This document shows, piece by piece, positions 23,305 to 31,342 of a DNA stretch of 37,330 nucleotides (position 1 is its first letter; every line of letters begins with the position of its first letter). Both the position numbers and the translations under genes were made by a program. Under the pieces are notes generated by a model, which had not been told where the DNA came from, searched no databases, and saw nothing but the letters and a program-made list of their open reading frames with translations. Location: positions 1-37,330 of the forward strand of contig JAFZDJ010000014.1 of the NCBI GenBank assembly GCA_017561265.1, in the 5' to 3' direction. Source of the DNA: Bacteroidales bacterium (lineage in GTDB: Bacteria; Bacteroidota; Bacteroidia; Bacteroidales; UBA932).

Positions 23305-24369
23305 ATGTTTGTGCTTGACACTCATTGCGATACTCCGTCTCAGATTCTCCGTTTGAGAGATCTGGCTGTTGACAATCATCATGCTCACGTCGATTTCCCA
23401 AAACTTAGGCGAGGGGGAGTCGACGGAGTCTTTTTTGCTCTTTATGTGCCAGCATCAATGGATACAGAAGAGGCAATGGCTTATGCGGAAAAGATGCTCG
23501 TCGGAGTAAAGAAGTCTGTATCTGAGAATGCTGATATTGTAGCATTTGCATGTTCTCATAAAGAAGCTGTCGTAAACAAGGAAAACTCCAGGACTTCGAT
23601 TTTCCTCGGTCTTGAAAACGGATCTCCAATCGGTCACTCCTTGGAAAGGTTGCATTATTTCCATGACAATGGGGTCAGATATGTCACATTGTGTCATTCG
23701 GCAGATAACCAGATATGCGATTCTTGTGCATCCGCTGTGAAGAAATGGGGAGGCTTGAGTCCTTTCGGAAGGGAACTGGTCAGCGAAATGAATCGGATCG
23801 GTATGCTCGTGGACGTGTCGCATGCGTCTGATGACACTTTTTATGATGTATTGGAATGTTCATCCGGTCCTGTTGTTGCTACTCATTCCTGCTGCCGTGC
23901 CCTGTGTGATCACCCACGGAATATGACGGATGAGATGATTCGTGCACTGGCACAGGCTGGTGGAGTCATACAGATAAATTTCTACCCATTGTTCCTTGAT
24001 GGTGGATTCCGAAAGATCCTGCATGAATCAGGAATATCAGAAAGGGGAGAACGTATTGAATCTGAGTTTATTGCAGATCCTGGCAGTCCTGATAAAAGAG
24101 CAGCCTGGAATGCCGTTCAGGATGAATTGAATGCATTGAAACGACCATCATACAGGCTTATAGCTGATCATATCGATCACGTCGTGGAACTTGTAGGAAT
24201 AAGGCATGTCGGTATCGGATCTGATTTCGACGGGATTGAGGTTACACCTTCAGGAATGGAGGATATCTCGATGATGCATGGCATCTTTGATGAGCTGCGT
24301 CATCGAGGATACACAGAAGCTGACATTGCTTCAATAGCAGGACTTAACTTTTTCCGTGTACTGGGGTAG
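23305..24369 (+). CDS. M19 membrane-dipeptidase-like metallopeptidase
   Basis: A 354-residue renal-dipeptidase family (M19) enzyme with the zinc sites visible: DTHCDTP (HxD), FLGLENG (bridging Glu), VATHSCCRAL and CDHPRNM, and HVGIGSDFDGI (Asp). Family members hydrolyse dipeptides, including some with D-residues. No signal peptide is seen, so it is probably cytoplasmic here. It is the last gene of the rightward run and its 3' end overlaps the convergent EamA gene by 26 bp. Confidence 0.93.
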   Translation: MFVLDTHCDTPSQILRLRDLAVDNHHAHVDFPKLRRGGVDGVFFALYVPASMDTEEAMAYAEKMLVGVKKSVSENADIVAFACSHKEAVVNKENSRTSIFLGLENGSPIGHSLERLHYFHDNGVRYVTLCHSADNQICDSCASAVKKWGGLSPFGRELVSEMNRIGMLVDVSHASDDTFYDVLECSSGPVVATHSCCRALCDHPRNMTDEMIRALAQAGGVIQINFYPLFLDGGFRKILHESGISERGERIESEFIADPGSPDKRAAWNAVQDELNALKRPSYRLIADHIDHVVELVGIRHVGIGSDFDGIEVTPSGMEDISMMHGIFDELRHRGYTEADIASIAGLNFFRVLG

Positions 24370-25288
24370 ACTTCTGATGCATGACTACAACAGAGACTGC
24401 TAAGAGTATAAGAGTAATGCCTATAATAGACCTGAGATAGAGGTGCTCGCCAAGGAAAACTACGCCTAATATCAAGGCTGTTACCGGTTGGAGGGCTCCA
24501 AGTATGGATGTCTTTGTCGGGCCGATCCTTCTTACGGCCTTTACACCGGTGATGTTTGAGACCATTGTAGCCCACAAGCCGAGCCCAAGGATGTTCATCC
24601 ATGATCCGAAGTCAGTTACAAGGGTAAGTCCGTCTTCAAAAATGAAGGACGCTATGAAGAAGTATATCGCACTCAGCATCATTATCCATGTGGTGAATTT
24701 GACGACTTCTATCTTGTCGGCCTTTACCTGCTTCATCAATATATAGTAGGCCGCAAAAGAAAAGGCTGATATTATTGAACATATCAGACCTAGTCTGGTA
24801 TTACCTCCTTCCACTATGATGCTGTCTCCTGAGGCCAGAAGATAGACACCGAATATCGATACAAGGATGGCACCGATATCGATTGGAGATTTCTTTTCAC
24901 CGAAAAAGAGCATCATGCAGATGGTGACTATCACCGGATACATGAAGTTGATCGTTGTGGAAATGCCGCTGGAAATATTGGCATAACCTATGAGGAGCAT
25001 GACAGATGTCAATGCACGCAGAATGCTGAGAAGGATGATCTTCCAGGCCTCGTCGAATGAATTCAGCCTTAATGGCTTCTTCTTGGCTATGGCATATATG
25101 AACAGAACAAGTGCAGCAATCATCCATCTATATGTAAGGACATCGAATCCAGACAATCCGGCCGCAAGAAGAGCCAGGCTGAAAAGAGGAGAGAATCCGA
25201 ATGAAGCTGATGATATGGCAGCATAGAAGATACCGTTGATATGTATCCTCCTTTTCTTCTTCTCGTATCTATGATGAGCTGCCGTCAT
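24344..25288 (-). CDS. EamA/DMT-family transporter
   Basis: A 314-residue inner-membrane protein with about ten hydrophobic segments in two EamA repeats (5 + 5), for example ILLSILRALTSVMLLIGYANI with FMYPVIVTICMMLFFGE in the first and LQPVTALILGVVFLGEHL in the second. The N-terminus is short and basic (AAHHRYEKKKRRIH). Such drug/metabolite transporters export amino acids, nucleosides or drugs; the substrate is not readable. Its upstream region carries copy B of the doubled palindrome (25340-25372). Confidence 0.9.
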   Translation of the reverse strand: MTAAHHRYEKKKRRIHINGIFYAAISSASFGFSPLFSLALLAAGLSGFDVLTYRWMIAALVLFIYAIAKKKPLRLNSFDEAWKIILLSILRALTSVMLLIGYANISSGISTTINFMYPVIVTICMMLFFGEKKSPIDIGAILVSIFGVYLLASGDSIIVEGGNTRLGLICSIISAFSFAAYYILMKQVKADKIEVVKFTTWIMMLSAIYFFIASFIFEDGLTLVTDFGSWMNILGLGLWATMVSNITGVKAVRRIGPTKTSILGALQPVTALILGVVFLGEHLYLRSIIGITLILLAVSVVVMHQKSTPVHGKS

Positions 25289-25339
25289 TTTATCTAAAAT
25301 TGCCTATAAGTGCTGCTTATTGTTTACATAATATCGCGT

Positions 25340-25372
25340 AACAAAAATGTTATTAAGCCTAACAAATTTGTT
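25340..25372. promoter_or_regulatory. Doubled palindrome AACAnnnnTGTT, copy B
   Basis: AACAAAAATGTT at 25340-25351 and AACAAATTTGTT at 25361-25372, start to start 21 bp, both extended by T and A to TAACA...TGTTA. It lies between the cinA stop (25387) and the EamA start (25288), both leftward. No TAnnTTTG box is visible for EamA. Confidence 0.6.
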
Positions 25373-25386
25373 AAATATGCTTATCT

Positions 25387-26661
25387 TTAATGTTTTAGTT
25401 CGTTTACAAGTTTTAGCCTTAAAATATTGAGGGCAGATGCTGTAAAGCGTTCAATATTGCGTTTTCTGTCGTGTCTGAAGCGAAAACTGTAGGTCTCGGT
25501 ACCCTTTTCCGAACTGACTCCGACCCATACAAGGCCTACTGGCTTTTCATCACTTCCACCTCCAGGTCCTGCAATTCCGGATGTAGCGACAGAGAAATCG
25601 CTTCCGGTCAGTCTTCTGACTCCTTCTGCCATTGCAGCAACGCATTCGCTGCTTACTGCGCCATGATCAGCTATGACTGCTTCCGGTACTCCAAGGACAT
25701 TTGTCTTGACACTGTTGGCGTAGGAAGTTACCGATCCTAGATAATATCCGGATGATCCTGGGATCGAGGTCATCATTCCTGAGATATTACCGCCGGTGCA
25801 TGACTCGGCTACAGACAAGGTCTTGCCGTTTTCAGACAGGATGCGGCCTATGCATCCTTCAAGAGTATCGTCATGATCTGAATACATACTTGTACCCAAT
25901 ATAGGCTTCAGAAGTTCGATCTGAGCATTAATGCGGGCTTCCTCCTCCTCACGTATGCCACCATATATTGAAAGTCTCAAGCGGACACCAGTGAGCTGGT
26001 TCGGAAGGTAGGCCAGATGCATGTCATCAGGCAGATTATCCTCCCATTCTTCAATCAATTTAGCCAATGCTGACTCCGGAATACCATAAGTCATTATGGT
26101 TCTGTGATATATGTCAGAAACAGGGAAGTGTTGCATTATGTCGGACATGATGTCCGGCATGGCTCCAAGCGCTTCAAATGGCACTCCAGGCAATGAATAA
26201 AGCGTTGCTTCGTGACCGAACCTTTCCTTGGGAAAGCGAAAGACCATCACCGGAGCTGTGCCGAGACGGTTCGGTATGACTTCGCACGTGTCAGGAACAG
26301 ATGCCTGCGCAAGATTGATGTCAAGTATATCAAGTCCGCGTGCACTGAGGATGTCGTGCACGATCTGAAGCTGTCTTTCATCGGTCCTATAACTGTCAGT
26401 ACCTGAAAGGCATGCGAGTGCGGCCTTCGTGATATCGTCCTTAGTGGGGCCAAGCCCCCCTGTAACAATAACTATGTCATTGACTTTCAATTCATTCTCA
26501 AGGGCATTTACAATAGTTTCATGTTCATCTCCTATTGAAAGCATCCTTGTAACCTTTATTCCGGATGAGTTCAAAATCCGGGATATATGCGATGAATTAG
26601 TATCTACAATCTGTCCTATGAGGATCTCATCTCCGATCGTGCAAATCGATGCCTGGGTCAT
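25387..26661 (-). CDS. cinA: CinA-family protein with nicotinamide-nucleotide amidase domain
   Basis: A 424-residue CinA: N-terminal MoaB/COG1058 domain (GDEILIGQIVDTNSSHIS, VTGGLGPTKDD, and the SLPGVPFE segment) and C-terminal PncC domain (TLSVAESCTGGNISGMMTSIPGSS, TSGIAGPGGGSDEKPVGLVW). The full-length type hydrolyses ADP-ribose and/or deamidates NMN in pyridine nucleotide salvage; older annotation calls it competence/damage-inducible. The catalytic Ser of PncC is in AESCTGG. The ATG overlaps the pyrD stop by 4 nt (ATGA), so they are coupled. Confidence 0.94.
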   Translation of the reverse strand: MTQASICTIGDEILIGQIVDTNSSHISRILNSSGIKVTRMLSIGDEHETIVNALENELKVNDIVIVTGGLGPTKDDITKAALACLSGTDSYRTDERQLQIVHDILSARGLDILDINLAQASVPDTCEVIPNRLGTAPVMVFRFPKERFGHEATLYSLPGVPFEALGAMPDIMSDIMQHFPVSDIYHRTIMTYGIPESALAKLIEEWEDNLPDDMHLAYLPNQLTGVRLRLSIYGGIREEEEARINAQIELLKPILGTSMYSDHDDTLEGCIGRILSENGKTLSVAESCTGGNISGMMTSIPGSSGYYLGSVTSYANSVKTNVLGVPEAVIADHGAVSSECVAAMAEGVRRLTGSDFSVATSGIAGPGGGSDEKPVGLVWVGVSSEKGTETYSFRFRHDRKRNIERFTASALNILRLKLVNELKH

Positions 26662-27701
26662 TTCTTCAGATTTGTTTCAAGATATTTGTTTATGTTCTTT
26701 ATCAGTGCCGGTCCTTCATATATGAATCCGGAATAGATTTCTATGAGTGATGCTCCAGCATCAAGCATTTCCTTGGCCTGCTGCGGTGACATGATTCCGC
26801 CTACACCAATAATCGGAAGCTTGCCTTCTGATTTCTCGTGTACATACTTGACGAGTGCCAGGTTCTTGGAGTATAATGGCGCTCCGGACATTCCTCCGTT
26901 GCCTATTGCCTCTATCTTTTCCTGTGAAATGCTTGTGATTCCGTCGCGGCTTCTTGTAGTGTTGCCGGCTACAAGACCGTCGATTCCAGATCTAAGACAG
27001 TAATCTATGATTTCATCAAGCTGCTGATGGGAAAGATCTGGCGAGACCTTGAGAAGTATTGGCTTGTAATTATCGTAATACATTCTAAGATCCAGAAGCT
27101 TGTCAACGATTTCAGACAGGAATGATATGTCCTGCAAAGCAGTGAGTCCTACAACATTAGGGCAGGAAATGTTTACTACAAACATATCCACGAAATCATA
27201 GAGGAGACCAAAGCTCTTTTCATAGTCCTTGGCTGCGTCTTCGTTTATGCTGGTTGTGTTCTTGGATATATTTGCGGCAATAATTACCTCAGGGCGCACC
27301 TTCTTCAAGTGTTCTACAGCGTTTTTGACACCTTTGTTATTGATGCCGAAACGGTTGATGATAGCCTTGTCTCCTGGCACTCTGAAACATCTTGGTTTTG
27401 CGTTTCCATCCTGTGGAAGTGGCGTAAGAGAGCCGATCTCGACGAAGCCGAAGCCGAAGTTGGCCATATCGTTGTAGTACTCTCCATTCTTATCAAGACC
27501 ACCTGCCAGTCCGACAGGATTCGGGAATCTGATGCCGAATACTTCGCGCTCCAGAGAAGGATGATCGTTCCTGTAAAGAGCTCTTATTATCGATTTTGCA
27601 AAAGGGATATGTCTGAGGATAGATAATCCCTTGAAGGTCATGTTATGCGCTGTCTCCGGATTGAAACGGAACAGAATAGGTCTGATCAGATGCTTATACA
27701 T
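26658..27701 (-). CDS. pyrD: Dihydroorotate dehydrogenase (class 2-like)
   Basis: A 347-residue FMN enzyme converting dihydroorotate to orotate in pyrimidine synthesis. The N-terminal membrane-associating helix (YKHLIRPILFRFNPETAHN) and FPNPVGLAGGLDKNGE, GFVEIGSLTPLPQDGNAKPRCFR and NRFGINNKG are class 2 (quinone-dependent) features. The catalytic-base position reads VVNISCPNVVGL, that is Cys where E. coli class 2 enzymes have Ser (SSPN). Minus-7 box TATATTTG lies at 27723-27730 on the minus strand. Coupled to cinA by a 4-nt overlap. Confidence 0.94.
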   Translation of the reverse strand: MYKHLIRPILFRFNPETAHNMTFKGLSILRHIPFAKSIIRALYRNDHPSLEREVFGIRFPNPVGLAGGLDKNGEYYNDMANFGFGFVEIGSLTPLPQDGNAKPRCFRVPGDKAIINRFGINNKGVKNAVEHLKKVRPEVIIAANISKNTTSINEDAAKDYEKSFGLLYDFVDMFVVNISCPNVVGLTALQDISFLSEIVDKLLDLRMYYDNYKPILLKVSPDLSHQQLDEIIDYCLRSGIDGLVAGNTTRSRDGITSISQEKIEAIGNGGMSGAPLYSKNLALVKYVHEKSEGKLPIIGVGGIMSPQQAKEMLDAGASLIEIYSGFIYEGPALIKNINKYLETNLKK

Positions 27702-27722
27702 AGGTTATCATTCTTTAACAAA

Positions 27723-27760
27723 CAAATATAAGAAAAAAGTACCGCTTATGCAGTACTTTT
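27723..27760 (-). promoter_or_regulatory. pyrD promoter box joined to the XRE-gene terminator
   Basis: On the minus strand AAAAGTAC (27753-27760) pairs with GTACTTTT (27735-27742), followed by TTCTTATATTTG. The stem and T-rich tail can terminate the XRE regulator transcript, and the TATATTTG at 27723-27730 serves as the pyrD minus-7 box. Confidence 0.55.
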
Positions 27761-28210
27761 CTACATTTCCTGAAATGTTCCATCATCAAAAAGAACTATA
27801 ATTTTAGTGACTTTTCTTTGACTGACAGGACTTTGTGCGGTGTTATTTAATGTTTTGAATTCGTTCGAGGATGTAATATTCGCCAGCTCTTCGTTGTCGT
27901 GTCCGGAATTCAGGAGTGAATCATCAGTCAGAACCTCTTCAATAGGTTCAGGAGGGAATAGGATGTCTTCGACAGGGGGGCTTGTTTCTGGAGCACGATT
28001 ATCTTTATACATCTTACCTTTTCCGAACATCAGCCAATCGATGTTCAGATCAGGGTAATGCTGCATCATGGCCTTTATGAAATCGAAGCTAGGGTTGTTT
28101 CTTCCGGAAAGGACATGAGAGACGCTTGCACGAACAACATTGATTGTATCTGCAAATTGAGCCTGAGTTATATTTTCTGCTGCGAGAAACTGCTTTAATC
28201 GTGTGTTCAT
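27761..28210 (-). CDS. XRE-family helix-turn-helix regulator
   Basis: A 149-residue regulator. Residues about 1-60 form an HTH_3/XRE domain (NITQAQFADTINVVRASVSHVLSGRNNPS), followed by IDWLMFGKGKMYKD and a low-complexity, acidic and proline-rich linker, ending in a short beta segment (VTKIIVLFDDGTFQEM). This layout is common in Bacteroidales, where its targets are unknown. Start at the ATG 28210 (MNTRLKQF); a longer frame begins with TTG at 28261, upstream of the promoter box. Monocistronic. A 21-bp palindrome about 105 bp upstream could be its own operator. Confidence 0.85.
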   Translation of the reverse strand: MNTRLKQFLAAENITQAQFADTINVVRASVSHVLSGRNNPSFDFIKAMMQHYPDLNIDWLMFGKGKMYKDNRAPETSPPVEDILFPPEPIEEVLTDDSLLNSGHDNEELANITSSNEFKTLNNTAQSPVSQRKVTKIIVLFDDGTFQEM

Positions 28211-28230
28211 CGATGTGTACTTTAATGTTA

Positions 28231-28238
28231 CAAATGTA
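28231..28238 (-). promoter_or_regulatory. Minus-7 box of the XRE gene
   Basis: TACATTTG on the minus strand, with ATTG about 20 nt further upstream. It fixes the ATG at 28210 as the start. Confidence 0.55.
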
Positions 28239-28261
28239 GCAAAAAAGATCTGCAAAAGCAA

Positions 28262-28744
28262 TGGAACTTGGAGTGTAAATTTGTAAACATTAGAATAGGG
28301 GATAACTAGGAGATACGATATGATATTATATCATATCTTTAGATTATATTGATTAAAGTGCTGATATATTGTGTTTTAAGTTTATATAAATATTGTAAAT
28401 TAACCATATTGACATATGAATGGCGCTATTTTCATGAAATTTACGCCCATTACTTAATTATGTTATATAAATATGGATGTGTAATTTGTTGATTATTAAT
28501 AAAATAGAAGAATATAAAATACGCTATAATAAAATCTTATATCACATTTTTATAATTCACAGAGGTGTGCATACCTTAGTAAGTAAATTCTTTAAATATT
28601 TACAATTGTAAATAACATGTTGAATTTATGTTTCTTTACATTTGTGAATCCAATCTGAATATCGTACTGGATTTCATATTCGAATATATTTGTGTATTTT
28701 TGCGTAAGTTTAATTTGATTTACAAATATTCATTTCTTAGCACG
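28262..28744. other. Long AT-rich intergenic region between the XRE gene and queA
   Basis: No credible gene. It holds a perfect palindrome GATATGATA-TTA-TATCATATC (28317-28337), a shorter one TTTCATGAAA (28430-28439), and two exact rightward minus-7 boxes, TACATTTG (28637-28644) and TATTTTTG (28695-28702), that can serve queA. Strong AT-richness makes chance palindromes likelier here than elsewhere. I see no RNA gene in it. Confidence 0.5.
28317..28337. promoter_or_regulatory. Perfect 21-bp palindrome, candidate operator
   Basis: GATATGATA (28317-28325) and TATCATATC (28329-28337) around TTA. It lies about 80 bp upstream of the XRE gene's promoter box and could be an operator for that regulator or another one. 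No T tract follows, so it is not a terminator. Confidence 0.4.
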
Positions 28745-29959
28745 ATGATACCTGAGATAAGAATCGAAGATTATAATTATGATTTGCCTGATGAGCGCAT
28801 TGCAAAGTATCCTTTGTCATCAAGAGATTTATCTAAATTGTTGATCTATAAGGATAAGAAGCCAGTAGAAAGTACATTCAAGTCTATTTCTGCAGTACTT
28901 CCTGAAGGTTCTATGATGGTATTTAACGACACTAAGGTTGTTCCTGCCAGACTACATTTCCAAAGGTCTACCGGTGCCCATATTGAGATCTTCTGTCTTG
29001 AACCTGTGCAACCGGAAGAATACGTGACGATGTTTGCTGAAACTGAAAGATGCAGATGGAAATGCATTGTCGGCAATGTCAAAAGATGGAAAAACGATAG
29101 ACTTTCGCTCTATAATCCCTTAAATGACAGTGCTATAAGTCAGATGGGCTTATGTGCTGATCTGATAGAGAGATGCGGTGAGACCTCCATCGTAGAGTTC
29201 TCTTGGTCAAATAATGCCCCATTTTCACGAGTTCTTGAGATTTGTGGTAATATTCCTATTCCTCCATACTTGAACCGAGAAACCGAAGCAATCGATCTGG
29301 ACAGGTATCAGACTTTATATGCACGTTTCAGAGGTTCTGTAGCTGCTCCTACTGCAGGGCTGCATTTTACGGAAGATGTTCTTCAGGCAATAAGGAATCG
29401 TGGAATATTGACCGAAACTGTATGTCTTCATGTAGGTGCCGGTACCTTTTTGCCTGTCAAAAGTTCTCTTGTAGCTGAGCATACCATGCATAGGGAGCCT
29501 TTTGCTGTTACATTGGATTTCTTGGAGAAGCTTATCGCCTCTAAGGGAAAGCTTGTAGCAGTTGGAACTACATCTGTAAGGACTTTGGAGTCATTGTATT
29601 ATGCAGGCGTAAGCTGCATAGAAAAAGGTTATCCTGAAGATGTGTCGCAATGGGATCCATATTCGCGTGAGTATACTTATACAACGCAAGAAGCTCTTGC
29701 TGCAATTGTCGGATATCTTAAGGATAATTCTCTAAGTGAATTGAAGATAGGAACCAGAATCATTATTGTACCGGGTTTCAGGTTCAGGGTGGTTGATGTG
29801 CTTGTCACAAATTTCCACCAGCCACAGAGTACTCTTCTTCTGCTCATATCGGCGTTTGTCGGCGGTGATTGGAAGAATATCTATGATTTTGCCCTGTCAC
29901 ATGACTTCCGTTTTCTCAGCTATGGAGACAGTTCAGTCCTGTTCAGATGCGATGCGTAG
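28745..29959 (+). CDS. queA: S-adenosylmethionine:tRNA ribosyltransferase-isomerase
   Basis: A 404-residue QueA, transferring the ribosyl part of SAM to 7-aminomethyl-7-deazaguanine in tRNA to make epoxyqueuosine. Motifs: YDLPDERIAKYPLSSRDLSKLL, VFNDTKVVPARL, PIPPYLNRE, YQTLYARFRGSVAAPTAGLHFT, HVGAGTFLPVK and VTNFHQPQSTLLLLISAF. The length is that of the longer Bacteroidota form. Start at ATG 28745, after the minus-7 box at 28695-28702; the open frame reaches 28628 but that extension is hydrophobic AT-rich noise. Confidence 0.95.
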   Translation: MIPEIRIEDYNYDLPDERIAKYPLSSRDLSKLLIYKDKKPVESTFKSISAVLPEGSMMVFNDTKVVPARLHFQRSTGAHIEIFCLEPVQPEEYVTMFAETERCRWKCIVGNVKRWKNDRLSLYNPLNDSAISQMGLCADLIERCGETSIVEFSWSNNAPFSRVLEICGNIPIPPYLNRETEAIDLDRYQTLYARFRGSVAAPTAGLHFTEDVLQAIRNRGILTETVCLHVGAGTFLPVKSSLVAEHTMHREPFAVTLDFLEKLIASKGKLVAVGTTSVRTLESLYYAGVSCIEKGYPEDVSQWDPYSREYTYTTQEALAAIVGYLKDNSLSELKIGTRIIIVPGFRFRVVDVLVTNFHQPQSTLLLLISAFVGGDWKNIYDFALSHDFRFLSYGDSSVLFRCDA

Positions 29960-29960
29960 T

Positions 29961-29991
29961 TTTGCTTTTTTGAAAAAAGATTTTAAATTTG
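29961..29991 (+). promoter_or_regulatory. Consensus promoter of the acyltransferase gene
   Basis: TTTG (29961-29964), 19-nt spacer, TAAATTTG (29984-29991): the best full match to the Bacteroidales promoter consensus in the window. It starts 2 nt after the queA stop and shows the acyltransferase is separately transcribed. Confidence 0.75.
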
Positions 29992-30025
29992 CATATTGAA
30001 CTTAAATTTTTTAAAGCAAAACCAT

Positions 30026-31198
30026 ATGGTTGATTTATCTGAATTCGAGAGCATCAGTCCTTATACTGACGCTGAAGCGGCGGAGGCTCTGAGCAAACTG
30101 GCGGAATATCCGCTGCTTGCCCGTGTGTCTCAGCAGTTTTTTCCGGAAGAGTCGCCAGATTTCTTGAAGAATCTATTAAAAAGCATAAAGACTATTGATG
30201 AATTCCAGGTGCTTGTAATGAGCAAGTTTGTCCGTTGGGTATTGGAGCATACGGCGCATAATTTCTCTTATGACGGCATCTCGAATATAGACCCAGCCAA
30301 GAGATTTCTGGCTTTGTCTAACCATAGAGACATCATCCTTGATCCGGCTATCACTCAGCTGGTTTTGTTCAACAACGGTATCCCGATGACGGAAATAGCT
30401 GTAGGTGACAATCTTATAACAAATAAGACTATCGAGTATCTGATCCGTTCAAATAGAATGATCAAGGTGGTACGTGGTATTTCTGCACGTGAACTCTATC
30501 TTTCATCACAGCTTCTTTCAAGGTATATACGTCTTAATATAACTGAGCAGAGAAGTTCAATCTGGCTTGCGCAGAGACAGGGCCGAACCAAGAACGGATA
30601 TGATGTAACTGAACAAGGACTTCTCAAGATGCTCGATATGAGCGGAAAGGGCGATTTCCAGCAGAATTTCGAGGAGCTTAACATCATCCCGATGAGTATT
30701 TCTTATGAGATCGAGCCTTGTGACATTCTTAAAGCAAGGGAGTTGGTGATCAGCCGTAAGCATAAGTATGTTAAGGCTGAAGGTGAAGACCTTAACAGCA
30801 TCATGGTAGGAATCATGAGTCAGAAAGGAAATATTCATCTCAATATAGGTAACCCTTTGACCAGTGAAGAAATCGCCGCCGCCGCACTATGTGACAAGAA
30901 TGACAGGTATCAGATGATACGACATGCTGTCGATCTTCGTGTCATTGAAGGTTATAAGCTTTGGAAGAACAACTATATCGCATATGATATAGCCAATCAT
31001 TCATTCAGGTACTCCGATATGTATGACCGTGCAGATGCTGAGAAGTTTGTTGCTTATATGGAGCATCAGTTGGATACTGTAGAACCGGAGATAAACAGAG
31101 AAGACTTAAGGAGGATTTTCCTTGATATTTATGCCAACCCTGTGGTTACAAAGGAACTTCTGAGAAAGGAAAAGGTGACAGGATCTATCCTTCTCTAG
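30026..31198 (+). CDS. Glycerol-phosphate acyltransferase-like protein
   Basis: A 390-residue protein of the PlsC/PlsB-type acyltransferase superfamily, moving an acyl chain to glycerol-3-phosphate or its lyso form in phospholipid synthesis. The motif I equivalent is LSNHRDIILDPA, followed by a second block IKVVRGISAREL and IWLAQRQGRTKNGYD (motif III-like), with LNIIPMSISYE after. The protein is larger than a plain PlsC (about 250 residues) and has an alpha-helical N-terminal part. Start at ATG 30026 with the promoter at 29961-29991; the in-frame TTG at 29996 would leave almost no leader. The exact acceptor is not certain. Confidence 0.82.
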   Translation: MVDLSEFESISPYTDAEAAEALSKLAEYPLLARVSQQFFPEESPDFLKNLLKSIKTIDEFQVLVMSKFVRWVLEHTAHNFSYDGISNIDPAKRFLALSNHRDIILDPAITQLVLFNNGIPMTEIAVGDNLITNKTIEYLIRSNRMIKVVRGISARELYLSSQLLSRYIRLNITEQRSSIWLAQRQGRTKNGYDVTEQGLLKMLDMSGKGDFQQNFEELNIIPMSISYEIEPCDILKARELVISRKHKYVKAEGEDLNSIMVGIMSQKGNIHLNIGNPLTSEEIAAAALCDKNDRYQMIRHAVDLRVIEGYKLWKNNYIAYDIANHSFRYSDMYDRADAEKFVAYMEHQLDTVEPEINREDLRRIFLDIYANPVVTKELLRKEKVTGSILL

Positions 31199-31223
31199 TT
31201 TCTCAGTAGAATATGAACAAAAA

Positions 31224-31253
31224 CAGCCGACTCATTGAGAGTCGGCTGTTTTT
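31224..31253. terminator. Bidirectional terminator
   Basis: CAGCCGACTC (31224-31233) pairs perfectly with GAGTCGGCTG (31239-31248), a 10-bp stem with a 5-nt loop, with TTTTT after it and AAAAA before it. It serves the acyltransferase gene and probably the convergent antiporter gene. Confidence 0.85.
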
Positions 31254-31274
31254 GTATTGTGTAATAAGTGATAA

Positions 31275-31307
31275 AACAAAAATGTTTACACCTATAACAA
31301 AAATGTT
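31275..31307. promoter_or_regulatory. Doubled palindrome AACAnnnnTGTT, copy C
   Basis: AACAAAAATGTT at 31275-31286 and again at 31296-31307, start to start 21 bp. It lies between two convergent 3' ends, past the terminator, so here it is not in front of any gene. This argues against a simple promoter operator. Confidence 0.6.
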
Positions 31308-31342
31308 ATATGCCTTTTCCCTCTATATGGAGGCGGATTCTG

